In this document: positions 1-7,351 of the stretch, piece by piece
Numbering within the stretch: position 1 is the first letter of the stretch
Layout of the letters: the number at the start of each line of letters is the position of its first letter
The notes under the pieces: model-generated
What the model saw: the letters and a program-made list of their open reading frames with translations, nothing else
Told to the model about the DNA's origin: nothing
Database searches by the model: none
Source: Verrucomicrobiales bacterium
GTDB lineage: Bacteria; Verrucomicrobiota; Verrucomicrobiia; Verrucomicrobiales; V1-33
Assembly (NCBI GenBank): GCA_947462995.1
Contig: CANHUG010000003.1
Location: forward strand, 1-37,230
Length of the DNA: 37,230 nt
Direction: 5' to 3'
Position numbers and translations under genes: made by a program

Positions 1-1196
1 GCGCCGCCGCCGTCGAGGACGCGGTGGTCGAAGCTGAGGGTGAGTTCGGCGATGGTGTGTGGCTGGAAGGAGCGGGAGGGTTCGTCCCAGACTGGTTGTT
101 TGGCACCTGCGCCGAGGCCGAGGACGAGGTTTTGTTCCGGGAGGGGGATGGGGGTGGCCCAGAGGATGCCGAAGGTGCCGTAGTTGGTGATGGTGGCGAT
201 GCCGAGGCCGCGGGCTTCGGGCGGGAGGCGTCGGTCGCGGGCGGCGACGACGAGTTGATTGTAGTGGACGACGAGTTCGGAGAGGGACTTGCGGTCGACC
301 TCGCGGACGATGGGGACGAGGACGCCGTCGGGGACTTCGACGGCGAGGCCGAGGTCGATGGCGTGGGGGTGGACGATGCGTTTGCCGACGAGACGGCCTG
401 CGGCGGCGGTGTTTTCCGCGAGGGCGAGGGCGAGGGCCCGCATGGCGTAGAGGGCTGGGCCGGGTCTGGGTTCGGGCTGACGGCGGCGGTGGGCGAGGAG
501 CGGGTCGAGATTGACGGCGATGCCGACGGTGGCGAGTGGGCGGGTCCATGAGCGGCGCATGGAATCGGCGACGGCGATGCGCATGGGGCTGGCTGGCGTC
601 ATGCGGTGGGATTCGAGCTGCGTCATGAACGACTCGAAGTCTTCGACGGTGACGCGGCCGCCGGCGCCGCTGCCTGCGACGGCGGAGAGGTCGGCGGCGT
701 TGAGGCCGAGTTCCTGCATGCGGACGCGGAGTCGCGGGGAGATGTAGCCTGCGCCGGAGGCGTTGGCGGGGACGGGGAGGCCGGAGAGTGTGGGTTGGAC
801 CTCGCGGGGGCCGCCTTCGTGGATGGCGGCGGCCTGGTCGAGTTTGAAGTGGAGGTTGGCGGGTTCTTCGGAAGGGTGAGGGGGATCGGCGTGGTGGGCG
901 GCGGTGTCCTGAGGAGGTGGGCCGACGGGTTCGAGGCCGGCGCGGGCGGCTTCTTCAGCGGTGACGTTGAGGTAGCCGAGGGTGGCTCCGACGGGATAGC
1001 TGTCGCCGATGCGGCAGTGGAGTTCTGCGATGGTGCCACTGCAGGGGATGGTGACGCTCATGGTGGCCTTCTGGGTTTCGACCTCCATGATTTCCTGGTC
1101 AGCCTGCACGACGGCGCCGGGAGCGGCTTCGAGGCGCACGATGGTGGCTTCGGCGATGGATTCACCGAGTTGCGGCATGAGGATGGGGATGCGCAT
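1..1196 (-). CDS. 2-oxoacid dehydrogenase E2 (dihydrolipoyl acyltransferase), 3' end cut by the window
   Basis: This is the acyltransferase core of a pyruvate or branched-chain 2-oxoacid dehydrogenase complex, which moves the acyl group from lipoyl-lysine to CoA. About 398 residues are visible. They comprise an N-terminal lipoyl domain (start MRIPILMPQLGES, lipoyl Lys at about residue 43 in VETQKATM, where most relatives have ETDKA), a Pro/Ala linker, a peripheral-subunit-binding domain (SPRLRVRMQELGL to GGRVTVEDFE, about residues 146-185) and the catalytic domain. The active-site motif DHRVLDG lies at the very left edge, so only the C-terminal tail is missing. The start at 1196 lies 17 bases after the E1 beta stop, so the two genes are probably one operon. 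There is no Shine-Dalgarno sequence; the leader is pyrimidine-rich. The family is certain. The substrate (pyruvate, branched-chain or acetoin) cannot be told from this sequence alone. Confidence 0.93.
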   Translation of the reverse strand, partial: MRIPILMPQLGESIAEATIVRLEAAPGAVVQADQEIMEVETQKATMSVTIPCSGTIAELHCRIGDSYPVGATLGYLNVTAEEAARAGLEPVGPPPQDTAAHHADPPHPSEEPANLHFKLDQAAAIHEGGPREVQPTLSGLPVPANASGAGYISPRLRVRMQELGLNAADLSAVAGSGAGGRVTVEDFESFMTQLESHRMTPASPMRIAVADSMRRSWTRPLATVGIAVNLDPLLAHRRRQPEPRPGPALYAMRALALALAENTAAAGRLVGKRIVHPHAIDLGLAVEVPDGVLVPIVREVDRKSLSELVVHYNQLVVAARDRRLPPEARGLGIATITNYGTFGILWATPIPLPEQNLVLGLGAGAKQPVWDEPSRSFQPHTIAELTLSFDHRVLDGGG

Positions 1197-1213
1197 GGGG
1201 AGAGGGGAAGGAG

Positions 1214-2179
1214 TCAGAAGGCGAGCAGCTCGCGGAGGGCGGTGGCGATGGCGGCTGCGGTGGGGCGGTGATTGGCCCAGAGGTTAGGGTGATAGGGAAT
1301 GGGGGTGTCGCGGGCGTTGAGGCGGCGGGGCGGGGCGTCGAGGAGGTGGAAACCGTCGGCGACGACGCGGCTGACGACTTCGGCGCTGACGCCGCCCCAT
1401 GGGAAGCTTTCGGCGACGGCGAGGAGACGGCCGGTGCGGGCGACGGAGGCGAGGATGGTGTCGGTGTCGAGGGGTTTGACGCTGCGGAGGTCGACGACTT
1501 CGATTTCCCAGCCGTCGTGGAGGAGATCGTCGGCGGCGCGAAGGCTTTCGTGGAGCATGGCGCTGCAGGTGACGACGGTGGCGTGGCGGCCGCCGCGGGC
1601 GATTCTGGCTTTGCCGATAGGGAGTCGATCCGTGGGCAGGGAGTCTGCCTTGAGGTGATAGTAGAGGAACTTGTGTTCGCAGAAGATGACGGGGTCGTCG
1701 AGGGCGACGGCGTCGAGGAGCATGGAGTAGGCGTCGCCGACGGTGGCGGGGGTGAGGACGATGAGGCCGGGGTAGTGGGCGTAGAGGCTTTCCATGCTCT
1801 GGCTGTGGAACGGGCCGCCGCCGCTGGTGCCGCCGCTGGGGAGGCGGATGACGAGCGGGCAGGGGACGCCGGTGCGCCAGAAGTGGGTGGCTGCCTGATT
1901 GACGATCTGGTTGAAGCCGATGCTGGAGAAGTCGGCGAACTGCATTTCGACGATGGGGCGCATGCCGCTGATGGCTGCGCCGACGGCCATGCCGACCATG
2001 GCGTCTTCGCTGATGGGGCTGTCGAGGACGCGGCCGGGGAAGTCTCGGGCGAGGTTCTTGGTGGCTTTGAAGGCGCCGCCGAAGGTGGCGATGTCCTGGC
2101 CGTAGATGAAGACGGACGGGTCGTCGCGCAGGGCCTTGGCCTGAGCTTCGCGGATGGCTTCCAGATAAGTGATGCTCAC
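1214..2179 (-). CDS. 2-oxoacid dehydrogenase E1 component, beta subunit
   Basis: This is the beta subunit of the thiamine-diphosphate-dependent E1 decarboxylase that feeds the E2 encoded just downstream. It has 321 residues, the usual length for the family. The N-terminal pyrimidine-binding fold contains SPISEDAMVGMAVGAA and the conserved EMQFADF segment, and the C-terminal transketolase-like domain carries VVDLRSVKPLDTDTI. The start codon is GTG at 2179, preceded by AAAGGGA, a weak ribosome-binding site. Most genomes place the alpha subunit directly upstream, but here the upstream DNA is a polypurine repeat and a foreign-looking patch. E1 alpha must therefore be elsewhere or have been displaced. 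It could belong to a pyruvate, 2-oxoisovalerate or acetoin dehydrogenase. Confidence 0.93.
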   Translation of the reverse strand: MSITYLEAIREAQAKALRDDPSVFIYGQDIATFGGAFKATKNLARDFPGRVLDSPISEDAMVGMAVGAAISGMRPIVEMQFADFSSIGFNQIVNQAATHFWRTGVPCPLVIRLPSGGTSGGGPFHSQSMESLYAHYPGLIVLTPATVGDAYSMLLDAVALDDPVIFCEHKFLYYHLKADSLPTDRLPIGKARIARGGRHATVVTCSAMLHESLRAADDLLHDGWEIEVVDLRSVKPLDTDTILASVARTGRLLAVAESFPWGGVSAEVVSRVVADGFHLLDAPPRRLNARDTPIPYHPNLWANHRPTAAAIATALRELLAF

Positions 2180-2249
2180 GTCCCTTTACCCTCGCCCCGC
2201 GGGAGGCTGCGGTTCAAGCCGGAAAAGCGGGTCGGGGCGATGATCCGGG

Positions 2250-2396
2250 GGGTGGTGGCAGGGGAATGGAGAGGCAGAGGAATGCGGGTGGGGAGAGGAA
2301 GAGGCAGGGGAATGGGAGGCAGGGGAATGCGGGTAGGGAGAGGGAGAGGGAGGGGCAGGGGGATGCGGGTGGGGAGAGGGGGGATGGTGGCATCGA
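2250..2396. repeat. Polypurine tandem repeat
   Basis: The + strand here is almost pure G and A. The 17-base word ATGCGGGTRGGGAGAGG occurs three times, starting at 2282, 2327 and 2363, with GAGGCAGGGG-type fillers between. The spacing is unequal (45 and 36 bases). The tract lies just upstream of the E1 beta start. An open frame crosses it on the minus strand, but it encodes only Pro/Leu/Arg repeats and is not credible as a protein. Such tracts can form triplex or G-quadruplex structures; whether this one does is not known. Confidence 0.75.
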
Positions 2397-2450
2397 GGCC
2401 CCCGTTTTGCGATTCGCCCGATGAGAATGGATGTCGGTTGGGGAATGACG

Positions 2451-2484
2451 GGGAATGGGATAATCGGGCAGACCTCTTCGGGGG
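2451..2484 (+). repeat. Dispersed direct repeat, copy 1
   Basis: The core reads GGGAYRATCGGRYAGACC followed by TCTTYGGGGG. It is shared with copies at 3965-4000 and 4816-4843, all in the same orientation. This copy has ATAATCGGGCAGACC. It sits immediately left of the lower-GC regulator patch. Confidence 0.7.
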
Positions 2485-2486
2485 TC

Positions 2487-2530
2487 GGAAAGAAAGGGCG
2501 GCCAGAAACACTTAAGGTTTCTGACCGCCC
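2487..2530 (-). terminator. Hairpin with T-rich tail, probable intrinsic terminator (minus strand)
   Basis: The arms GGGCGGCCAGAAAC (2496-2509) and GTTTCTGACCGCCC (2517-2530) pair over 14 positions with one mismatch, around a 7-base loop. Read on the minus strand, the stem is followed by TTTCTTTCC. It lies 18 bases beyond the stop of the small minus-strand ORF at 2549-2653. It would end transcription heading toward E1 beta, isolating that gene from the patch to its right. Confidence 0.6.
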
Positions 2531-2548
2531 CGCTAAGGTGATTCCACG

Positions 2549-2653
2549 TTATGCGGTGGATTCATCGGACACGTCATACTCCGGGCAACCTTTCTCGTCG
2601 GATATTTCTTCAGGGGGATCTTCAGGGGGATCTTCATCGTCGCTTTGGCTCAT
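2549..2653 (-). CDS. Possible 34-residue acidic small protein
   Basis: An ATG frame runs MSQSDDEDPPEDPPEE, then ISDEKGCPEYD, and ends VSDESTA. It is strongly acidic, with one Cys and a duplicated EDPP unit. A probable terminator follows the stop closely, which supports a transcript ending here. No family is recognised and there is no Shine-Dalgarno sequence. An overlapping frame (2634-2726, TTG start, ending KTPHEPKRR) also looks protein-like. The segment may therefore be the decayed 3' end of a larger gene rather than a real small gene. Confidence 0.3.
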   Translation of the reverse strand: MSQSDDEDPPEDPPEEISDEKGCPEYDVSDESTA

Positions 2654-2777
2654 GGGGAGTTTTGGTTTTGGGTTTGTATGTGGCTTGTCGCCACTCCTTC
2701 AATAACCCTTCAACGGACGCCTGCAATGCATTTTCTAGCGTTTAGTATGCATCAAGGCAACAATTTCTTGCAACGGA

Positions 2778-2813
2778 GATAATCCTTGCGCTGTACGGAT
2801 TTCATGCGTACAG
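2778..2813 (+). promoter_or_regulatory. Palindromic operator and -10-like element before the SorC-type regulator
   Basis: CTGTACG (2791-2797) and CGTACAG (2807-2813) form a perfect 7-base inverted repeat with a 9-base spacer. The repeat ends 6 bases before the ATG. A -10-like GATAAT lies at 2778-2783; no good -35 box is visible. The position over the start of transcription and translation suits autorepression by the regulator encoded next to it, or a hairpin that hides the start codon. The palindrome is plain in the sequence; the role is inferred. Confidence 0.5.
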
Positions 2814-2819
2814 CTTCTG

Positions 2820-3914
2820 ATGAATCGATCTGAATTGACGGTTAAAGCTCTCCAGCTGCGCTACGGCGACCGTCGTCTTAAAAATTATGAAGTTGCTGAC
2901 GAGTTGGGACTGAAGGCATACGAGGTCTCTCGCTTAATCGACGCTGCGTGGAAATCTGGGGTTGTATCCATCCGAATAAATCAAGAAGGACTGGTCTCAG
3001 AAGACGATTTTGCCTCCGCTTTTAATCTAAATTGGGTCCGCTTTGTGGAAACCGTGGATCATTACACAGAACAGAAGAAGATCTTGGGTGAAGTGGCAGC
3101 TACCGAATTTGAACGCATAGTCCGCGCCGAGCCCCAAACGATAGCGCTTGGTGGTGGCGATAGTCTTCACCAAATGGTGCGGTCTCTTAAGTCTCGCTCA
3201 AGAGCCATTACGCTCGCCCCTCTCGCTCTCATTTGTCGGTCCATATATGGGAGGTCTTTCGATGGTGCGTTTGTTACCATGGAAGCAGCATCAATCTCTG
3301 ATCCAAGCCAATGCCGTGCGCGGGTTTGCGCCCTTCCGCCGTTATCTCCGGATAACGCAGAGGCGGCCATGCAGTTCACGGAGAGACTCTTTCACGAGAA
3401 TTCTGAAGTGAGGGCTGTTTTTCACGAGGCATTACACGCAAGCGCCATGTTTTTTGGAGTTTCCAATTACGGCGCCGAACCAGCCATTGCCGAAGCTCAT
3501 GAGCGAGTGGGCATTGGCAAGGCGGATATAAGCGCGATGCGCGCGGTCGGCCATTTAAACTTCTCTTTCTTCGATGAAAATGGGGCTGATGTGACGACAC
3601 TCCTTGCGAAGAAGAAAAAAATTAGAATATCATCCTCACCCAGTGATGCGCTTTACCCTGTAGACTCCAAAGATCGACATCCATTTCTTGCCGCCGTAAG
3701 TCTCGACGCCATCAAGAGAGCAGCAGAAAACAAAAAACGTGATGTTATTTTGGTTGCTGCGGGGGAACACAAACGCCATGCAATTTCTGCTGCGCTGAAT
3801 GCGGGCGTGGCGAACGCTGCAATAATTGACCTTGAAAACGCCCGGCAAATTTATCGGGAAAAGCTGCTTCGCTTCCAAGGAGTAGGACGCCTAGACAAGC
3901 CCGTGGGTCCTTGA
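2820..3914 (+). CDS. SorC/DeoR-type sugar-responsive transcriptional regulator
   Basis: 364 residues. The N-terminus (MNRSELTVKALQLRYGD through YEVADELGLKAYEVSRLID) is a helix-turn-helix of the kind that opens SorC-family regulators. The rest resembles the SorC phosphosugar-binding domain: the effector loop appears as ALGGGDSLHQMV, followed later by GIGKAD and a C-terminal VAAGEHKRHAISAALNAG stretch. Relatives are usually about 315 residues and sit beside sugar transport or catabolic genes; none is present here. Base composition is clearly lower in GC than all neighbours and codon use is more mixed, which suggests acquisition by transfer. It lies between two direct repeats (2451 and 3965). 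The effector and targets are unknown. Confidence 0.75.
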   Translation: MNRSELTVKALQLRYGDRRLKNYEVADELGLKAYEVSRLIDAAWKSGVVSIRINQEGLVSEDDFASAFNLNWVRFVETVDHYTEQKKILGEVAATEFERIVRAEPQTIALGGGDSLHQMVRSLKSRSRAITLAPLALICRSIYGRSFDGAFVTMEAASISDPSQCRARVCALPPLSPDNAEAAMQFTERLFHENSEVRAVFHEALHASAMFFGVSNYGAEPAIAEAHERVGIGKADISAMRAVGHLNFSFFDENGADVTTLLAKKKKIRISSSPSDALYPVDSKDRHPFLAAVSLDAIKRAAENKKRDVILVAAGEHKRHAISAALNAGVANAAIIDLENARQIYREKLLRFQGVGRLDKPVGP

Positions 3915-3964
3915 TCAATGCCCAAGAGGGGCATAAGTCGACAGGACGCTTCGGGCGGCGGTGC

Positions 3965-4000
3965 GGGGAATGGGATGATCGGACAGACCTCTTCGGGGGG
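3965..4000 (+). repeat. Dispersed direct repeat, copy 2
   Basis: This copy reads GGGAATGGGATGATCGG followed by ACAGACCTCTTCGGGGGG and differs from copy 1 at only a few positions. It lies between the SorC-type gene and the 3' end of the minus-strand membrane protein. The following GATTCATCGGGCAG resembles GATTCATCGGACA at about 2559, so the repeat may be longer and modular. Confidence 0.7.
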
Positions 4001-4033
4001 ACTGATTCATCGGGCAGGTGGGCGCAAATGATT

Positions 4034-4705
4034 TCATCTATCGTTGGCCGATTCATCTTCACTATCCAATCCTGCCATTCCTCCGCCACCTCCTGCATCG
4101 CCGCCACCGCTGCGCTGTCCACCGCCCCCGGCGCGTCCACTACTGTCCTCGCTCCCGCCCGATTTGCTTTTTCCCCCGGAATTTTGCGGCCGGGTCGGTC
4201 CTTGTCTGGGAATTCGGAGATCTGTCGGGATGGGTTCGAGATCGAGAGCTTTGCGAATAAAATGCCGCAGCGAGATGACAAGGTCGTGTGTCGGTATATG
4301 GCGACCCTCCACCAGTTCCTGCGCGGCGAACGCTGCCAGACGCAGCTGTTCCTCTGTCCCGAGAAGAATGATGTCCGAGAGCGCCGATTCAACCGCATCG
4401 CGCATGCGCCGGCTCCGGTCCGAACTGGGGACGACTTCGACTCCCGAAGCACCGGGCAGCTGACGCAGTTCACGGAGGTGAGCAGGGTCCACTGAGAGAT
4501 CGCCTGTGAAAGAGCCTCCAAGCGTTTTGTAGGCGGCCATGAGAAGGCGAAGTCGCTCGTTGATCTGTCGGTTGGCCCGCTCGCGGCGCTGTTGGACCGT
4601 GGCCATTATCAGAAGGCGAATCCCCACTCCCATCACCGTCACCAGGGTGATCGCGAGGAGGGTGGAAAGAAAACCTTCGCCCGAGCTGAAATCGAGACTT
4701 TTCAT
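4034..4705 (-). CDS. Conserved single-pass membrane protein of unknown function
   Basis: 223 residues. One N-terminal membrane helix (about residues 14-36, FLSTLLAITLVTVMGVG and on) is followed by a basic helical segment (QQRRERANRQINERLRLL) and a soluble domain with KTLGGSFTGDLSVDP and ALSDIILLGTEEQLRLAA. The tail is Gly/Ser-rich and disordered (GGGGQRSGGGDAGGGGG). The central domain reads like a conserved family of hypothetical proteins, but no function is known to me. The gene stands alone, bracketed by repeat copies 2 and 3. Its mixed codon use and isolation suggest an accessory gene. Confidence 0.7.
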   Translation of the reverse strand: MKSLDFSSGEGFLSTLLAITLVTVMGVGIRLLIMATVQQRRERANRQINERLRLLMAAYKTLGGSFTGDLSVDPAHLRELRQLPGASGVEVVPSSDRSRRMRDAVESALSDIILLGTEEQLRLAAFAAQELVEGRHIPTHDLVISLRHFIRKALDLEPIPTDLRIPRQGPTRPQNSGGKSKSGGSEDSSGRAGGGGQRSGGGDAGGGGGMAGLDSEDESANDR

Positions 4706-5154
4706 GTGGCCACTGTCATCGAGGCGGGATCGTTCTGAAAACGGGTTTTGAATTCATCAGGATCCACGATCTACGACTCCGACAAGGCGGAACGTGGGGT
4801 CAGGCGACATCAATGATTGGGACAATCGGATAGACCTCTTTGGGGGATTGGGGGGCCGCCGACCGGCGGGAGACAGATAGCCGACTGGCTGGCAGTAGGG
4901 CGAGCGAAGGGCGGTTAAAGCCGCGAGTTTTGTGGTTTGGGAGGGGTGGTTGTCGCATTCGGGCGGATTGATTCGATTCGCCAGCGTTTGTTCCCGTTAC
5001 CAGAGCACACCTTGCTTATACTCACGCCCTCTATCATCAACCAAGATGGAATCGACTCTCAGTTAATCCAGCTGACGAAGGAATGAGTGTGGTTGTGAGC
5101 CATCGATTTAAGATTCTTGTATTTCACAACGGCGGAGTTGTTTAGGGGCGGACG
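4706..5154. other. Intergenic stretch without a clear gene
   Basis: It holds repeat copy 3 near its left end and an AT-richer part around 5010-5130. A 20-codon frame at 5084-5146 (MSVVVSHRFKILVF and on) follows GAAGGA, but nothing supports it as a gene. No tRNA, hairpin terminator or convincing promoter pair was found. Confidence 0.5.
4816..4843 (+). repeat. Dispersed direct repeat, copy 3 (more diverged)
   Basis: This copy reads ATTGGGACAATCGG followed by ATAGACCTCTTTGGGGG. It has the same orientation as copies 1 and 2 and lies upstream of the start of the membrane protein gene. Confidence 0.6.
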
Positions 5155-5535
5155 TCAAGGCTCAGACGACGGCGGAGCCGTGGTCTGCGCCGTCGTATTC
5201 GGCGCGTGCTTCTGTTTACGATGCAAGATATATGTCTGGCGGTTGTTCTCAGGAAAGGAAATCTCCTTATCTTCGTATCCACCGGCTCCGAGCAGGTAAG
5301 GCAGCCCGGGTGTCATGTCGTAGAGCGCAAGCCGACCTCGGGAGTCGGTGCTGTTCGCGGAGGGGGCGTCTCTTTGGAAGATCATGTTGCGAAGCAACAT
5401 CGGATAAGGTGCCCGCACTCCCGCCCCGCGGATGGGATTGCCGTGATCGTCGGTGACGACTATCGTCCGATGGGGAATCGAACGGCATCCGGCTACAGTT
5501 ATCGCGAGGAAAGTTAACAGTAGCAACTTGATCAT
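5155..5535 (-). CDS. Small lipoprotein with a carboxypeptidase-regulatory-like fold
   Basis: 126 residues. A lipoprotein signal peptide (MIKLLLLTFLAITVAGC) has its lipobox cysteine at residue 17. The mature part begins with HRTIVVTDDHGNPIRGAGV and continues with DSRGRLALYDMTPG, the alternating pattern of carboxypeptidase-regulatory / Ig-like beta domains, in which a value such as 'GNPIxGAxV' repeats. The tail is Thr/Pro/Ala-rich. It is probably an envelope protein. No partner gene suggests a specific role. Confidence 0.65.
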   Translation of the reverse strand: MIKLLLLTFLAITVAGCRSIPHRTIVVTDDHGNPIRGAGVRAPYPMLLRNMIFQRDAPSANSTDSRGRLALYDMTPGLPYLLGAGGYEDKEISFPENNRQTYILHRKQKHAPNTTAQTTAPPSSEP

Positions 5536-5644
5536 CGTTTCTTGGGAGGACGGTTCGGATTAGGTGAAGTCGGGAGGGAGGCGTCGATGACAGGACAGGT
5601 GGTGTGCGAGCCTTTGGCTGAATCGGTTTTGATAGCCGGTGTGG

Positions 5645-6019
5645 TCATTTTGGCGTTGGCGTGAGAAGGTGAGCGAAGTTTTGGTCGGCGACCATGCGAG
5701 CGAACTCCTCTGGGCTAAGTGTGACGCCGGCCTGCTGTGCCCGCTGTTGGTTTGCAGCCCACATCCGGCGGAGAGACTCGTCCAAGGAGTCGTCGAGGTG
5801 AAGTGTGGATCGGAGAGTGGCACACCAATCTGTGCCACCACCGAAGACACGCTGAGTGGCAGACGCAGCCAACTGATCCTTGTCTGGCGCGAGGGTGCCG
5901 ATGGCGCTCAAGACGTAGTTCTCGAGCAGGATCAGCAGAGGACGGCCGTTGTAACGGCTAGGAGGTGATGATGGCTCGCTTGTCTTGCGGCGTCCGGGAA
6001 TGAAATCAAATAGGCCCAT
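5645..6019 (-). CDS. Small soluble protein of unknown function
   Basis: 124 residues from the chosen start MGLFDFIPGRRK, a typical opening for small soluble bacterial proteins. An upstream ATG at 6061 would add 14 residues and cannot be excluded. The body is helical (LLILLENYVLSAIGTLAPDK and ESLRRMWAANQQRAQ), with a C-terminal segment LSPEEFARMVADQNF. No motif or family is recognised. It follows the lipoprotein gene region on the same strand. Confidence 0.55.
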   Translation of the reverse strand: MGLFDFIPGRRKTSEPSSPPSRYNGRPLLILLENYVLSAIGTLAPDKDQLAASATQRVFGGGTDWCATLRSTLHLDDSLDESLRRMWAANQQRAQQAGVTLSPEEFARMVADQNFAHLLTPTPK

Positions 6020-6061
6020 GGTTCTTTTTCGGATGATATCACCAGGAGGGATTGCCGTCAA

Positions 6062-6306
6062 ACTGGGGGGTGGGTTGGGTTATGTGGGGGGGAGACGGGG
6101 CGGGGATGGCTTGTTATGGGGTGTGGGGGACAGGAATGTCCCCCTCCTTTGGCGTGTGGGGATGAGGACGTGAGGGAGCACGTCCCTACCTGGTGCGTGG
6201 TGAGGAGGACCTTGGCGTGTGGGGATGAGGGGCTGGCAGGCGCACTTCGTGCGCAGGGAGAGCTGTAATTCTGACAGCAGTCCAGAGCCTGCGGCTGCTG
6301 GTTCGG
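6062..6306. repeat. Chain of small hairpins, REP-like intergenic element
   Basis: At least four short inverted repeats follow one another: GGGGGACA/TGTCCCCC (6125-6144), GGACGTG/CACGTCC (6166-6185), GCGCAC/GTGCGC (6240-6254) and GCTGT/ACAGC (around 6262-6278). A 17-base direct repeat, GGCGTGTGGGGATGAGG, is present at 6151 and 6214. The second hairpin with its flank (GGGAGCACGTCCCTACC) recurs at 13457-13480. The block lies just beyond the 3' end of the CarH-like gene, where it may also work as a transcription end or mRNA stabiliser. Confidence 0.65.
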
Positions 6307-6337
6307 AGGGGGGCTTGAACGGAGAGGGGCCGATGGG

Positions 6338-7351
6338 TTAGGCCTGGTGTTTTTCCTGAGGAGGGGCGGGGCGGCGGCGGGATTCGGGGCGTGGGGCGAG
6401 TTGGGGTGCGGGGGTGGTGTGGTGGCCGTCGCGGACTTCGAGGAGGACGCGGGTGAAGTCTTCCATGGAGGCGACGCGGAGGGCTCCGATGCGGTTGAGG
6501 ACCTGGCTGTAGGCGTCGGCTGACTGGCCTCCGATGATGATGGGGACCTCGTCTGGGAGGAGACTGCGGAGACGGACCATCTGGTCGGGGAGGTCTGGGT
6601 CGTCGGCTGGGTAGATGATGCTGAGGGCGACGGCGCGGATGTTGTTCATGATGACGGCGCCGACGATTTCTTCTGCGGGGAGGGAGGGGCCGAGGTAGGT
6701 GACGTTCCAGCCGGATTTGCGGGCGAGGCCGGCGGCGATGGTGGCTCCCATTTCGTGGAGTTGGCCGGCAGGGGTGGTGACGAGGAGACGTGGGGCGGAT
6801 TCCGGGGTGTTGACCGGGCGGAGGGTTCTGGCGAGATAGTCTTTGATGGCGCTGGTGGCGCAATGTTCCTGGGCGGCGGTGATTTCGCCGCGTTGCCAGT
6901 CGGCTCCGAGCCGATGGAGGAGCGGGACGAGGAGACGTTCGAGCATGCCGGAGTGGCCCATGGCGAGCATGGATTCGTCGAGTGTGCGTTCGAGGGAAGG
7001 GATGTCGTAGGAGCGGATGGCTTCGATGGCGCGTTCTCCGAAGGTGGCGGCGTCGACTGGGGTGGAGAGACGGCCTTGTGGGAGGGGAGCGCCGGGGAGG
7101 TCGCCGAGGCGGTCGACCATGGAGCGGAGTTCCGGGGTGGGGAGACGGGCGATCTGGCCGATATTGAGGCCGGAGCGGGTGAGTCGGGCGAGCATGGAGA
7201 GCCGGTCGACTTCTTCGTCGGTGTAGAGGCGGCGCTGGGTGAGGCTGCGTCCGGGTTGGACGGCGGCGTAGCGTTTCTCCCACATGCGGACAAGGTGAGG
7301 GCTGAGCCCTGTGCGGAGGGCGACGGCCTTCATGTTGTGGAGAGGTTCCAT
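6338..7351 (-). CDS. CarH/LitR-like MerR regulator with a vitamin B12 light-sensing domain
   Basis: 337 residues. The N-terminal MerR helix-turn-helix (about 7-75, MKAVALRTGLSPHLVRMWEKRY) is joined to a four-helix cap and a cobalamin-binding Rossmann domain. The cap keeps the W-x9-EH signature (W152, E162, H163), and the cobalamin domain keeps the lower-ligand His in GQLHEMG (H199) and the IIIGGQS loop. In the CarH family these residues hold adenosylcobalamin; in the dark the tetramer represses carotenoid or stress genes and light breaks it up. The start at 7351 gives MEPLHN before MKAV; 7333 is an alternative. The longer open frame upstream is His/Pro noise. No carotenoid genes are in the window. 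The gene diverges from selB, so a target may lie elsewhere. Confidence 0.85.
   Translation of the reverse strand: MEPLHNMKAVALRTGLSPHLVRMWEKRYAAVQPGRSLTQRRLYTDEEVDRLSMLARLTRSGLNIGQIARLPTPELRSMVDRLGDLPGAPLPQGRLSTPVDAATFGERAIEAIRSYDIPSLERTLDESMLAMGHSGMLERLLVPLLHRLGADWQRGEITAAQEHCATSAIKDYLARTLRPVNTPESAPRLLVTTPAGQLHEMGATIAAGLARKSGWNVTYLGPSLPAEEIVGAVIMNNIRAVALSIIYPADDPDLPDQMVRLRSLLPDEVPIIIGGQSADAYSQVLNRIGALRVASMEDFTRVLLEVRDGHHTTPAPQLAPRPESRRRPAPPQEKHQA

Noticed and set aside
1268..2515. Long plus-strand open frame (415 codons) opposite E1 beta
   Set aside because: It lies antisense to a clear dehydrogenase gene, and its translation is Gly/Ala/Glu/Asp noise caused by GC-rich codons.
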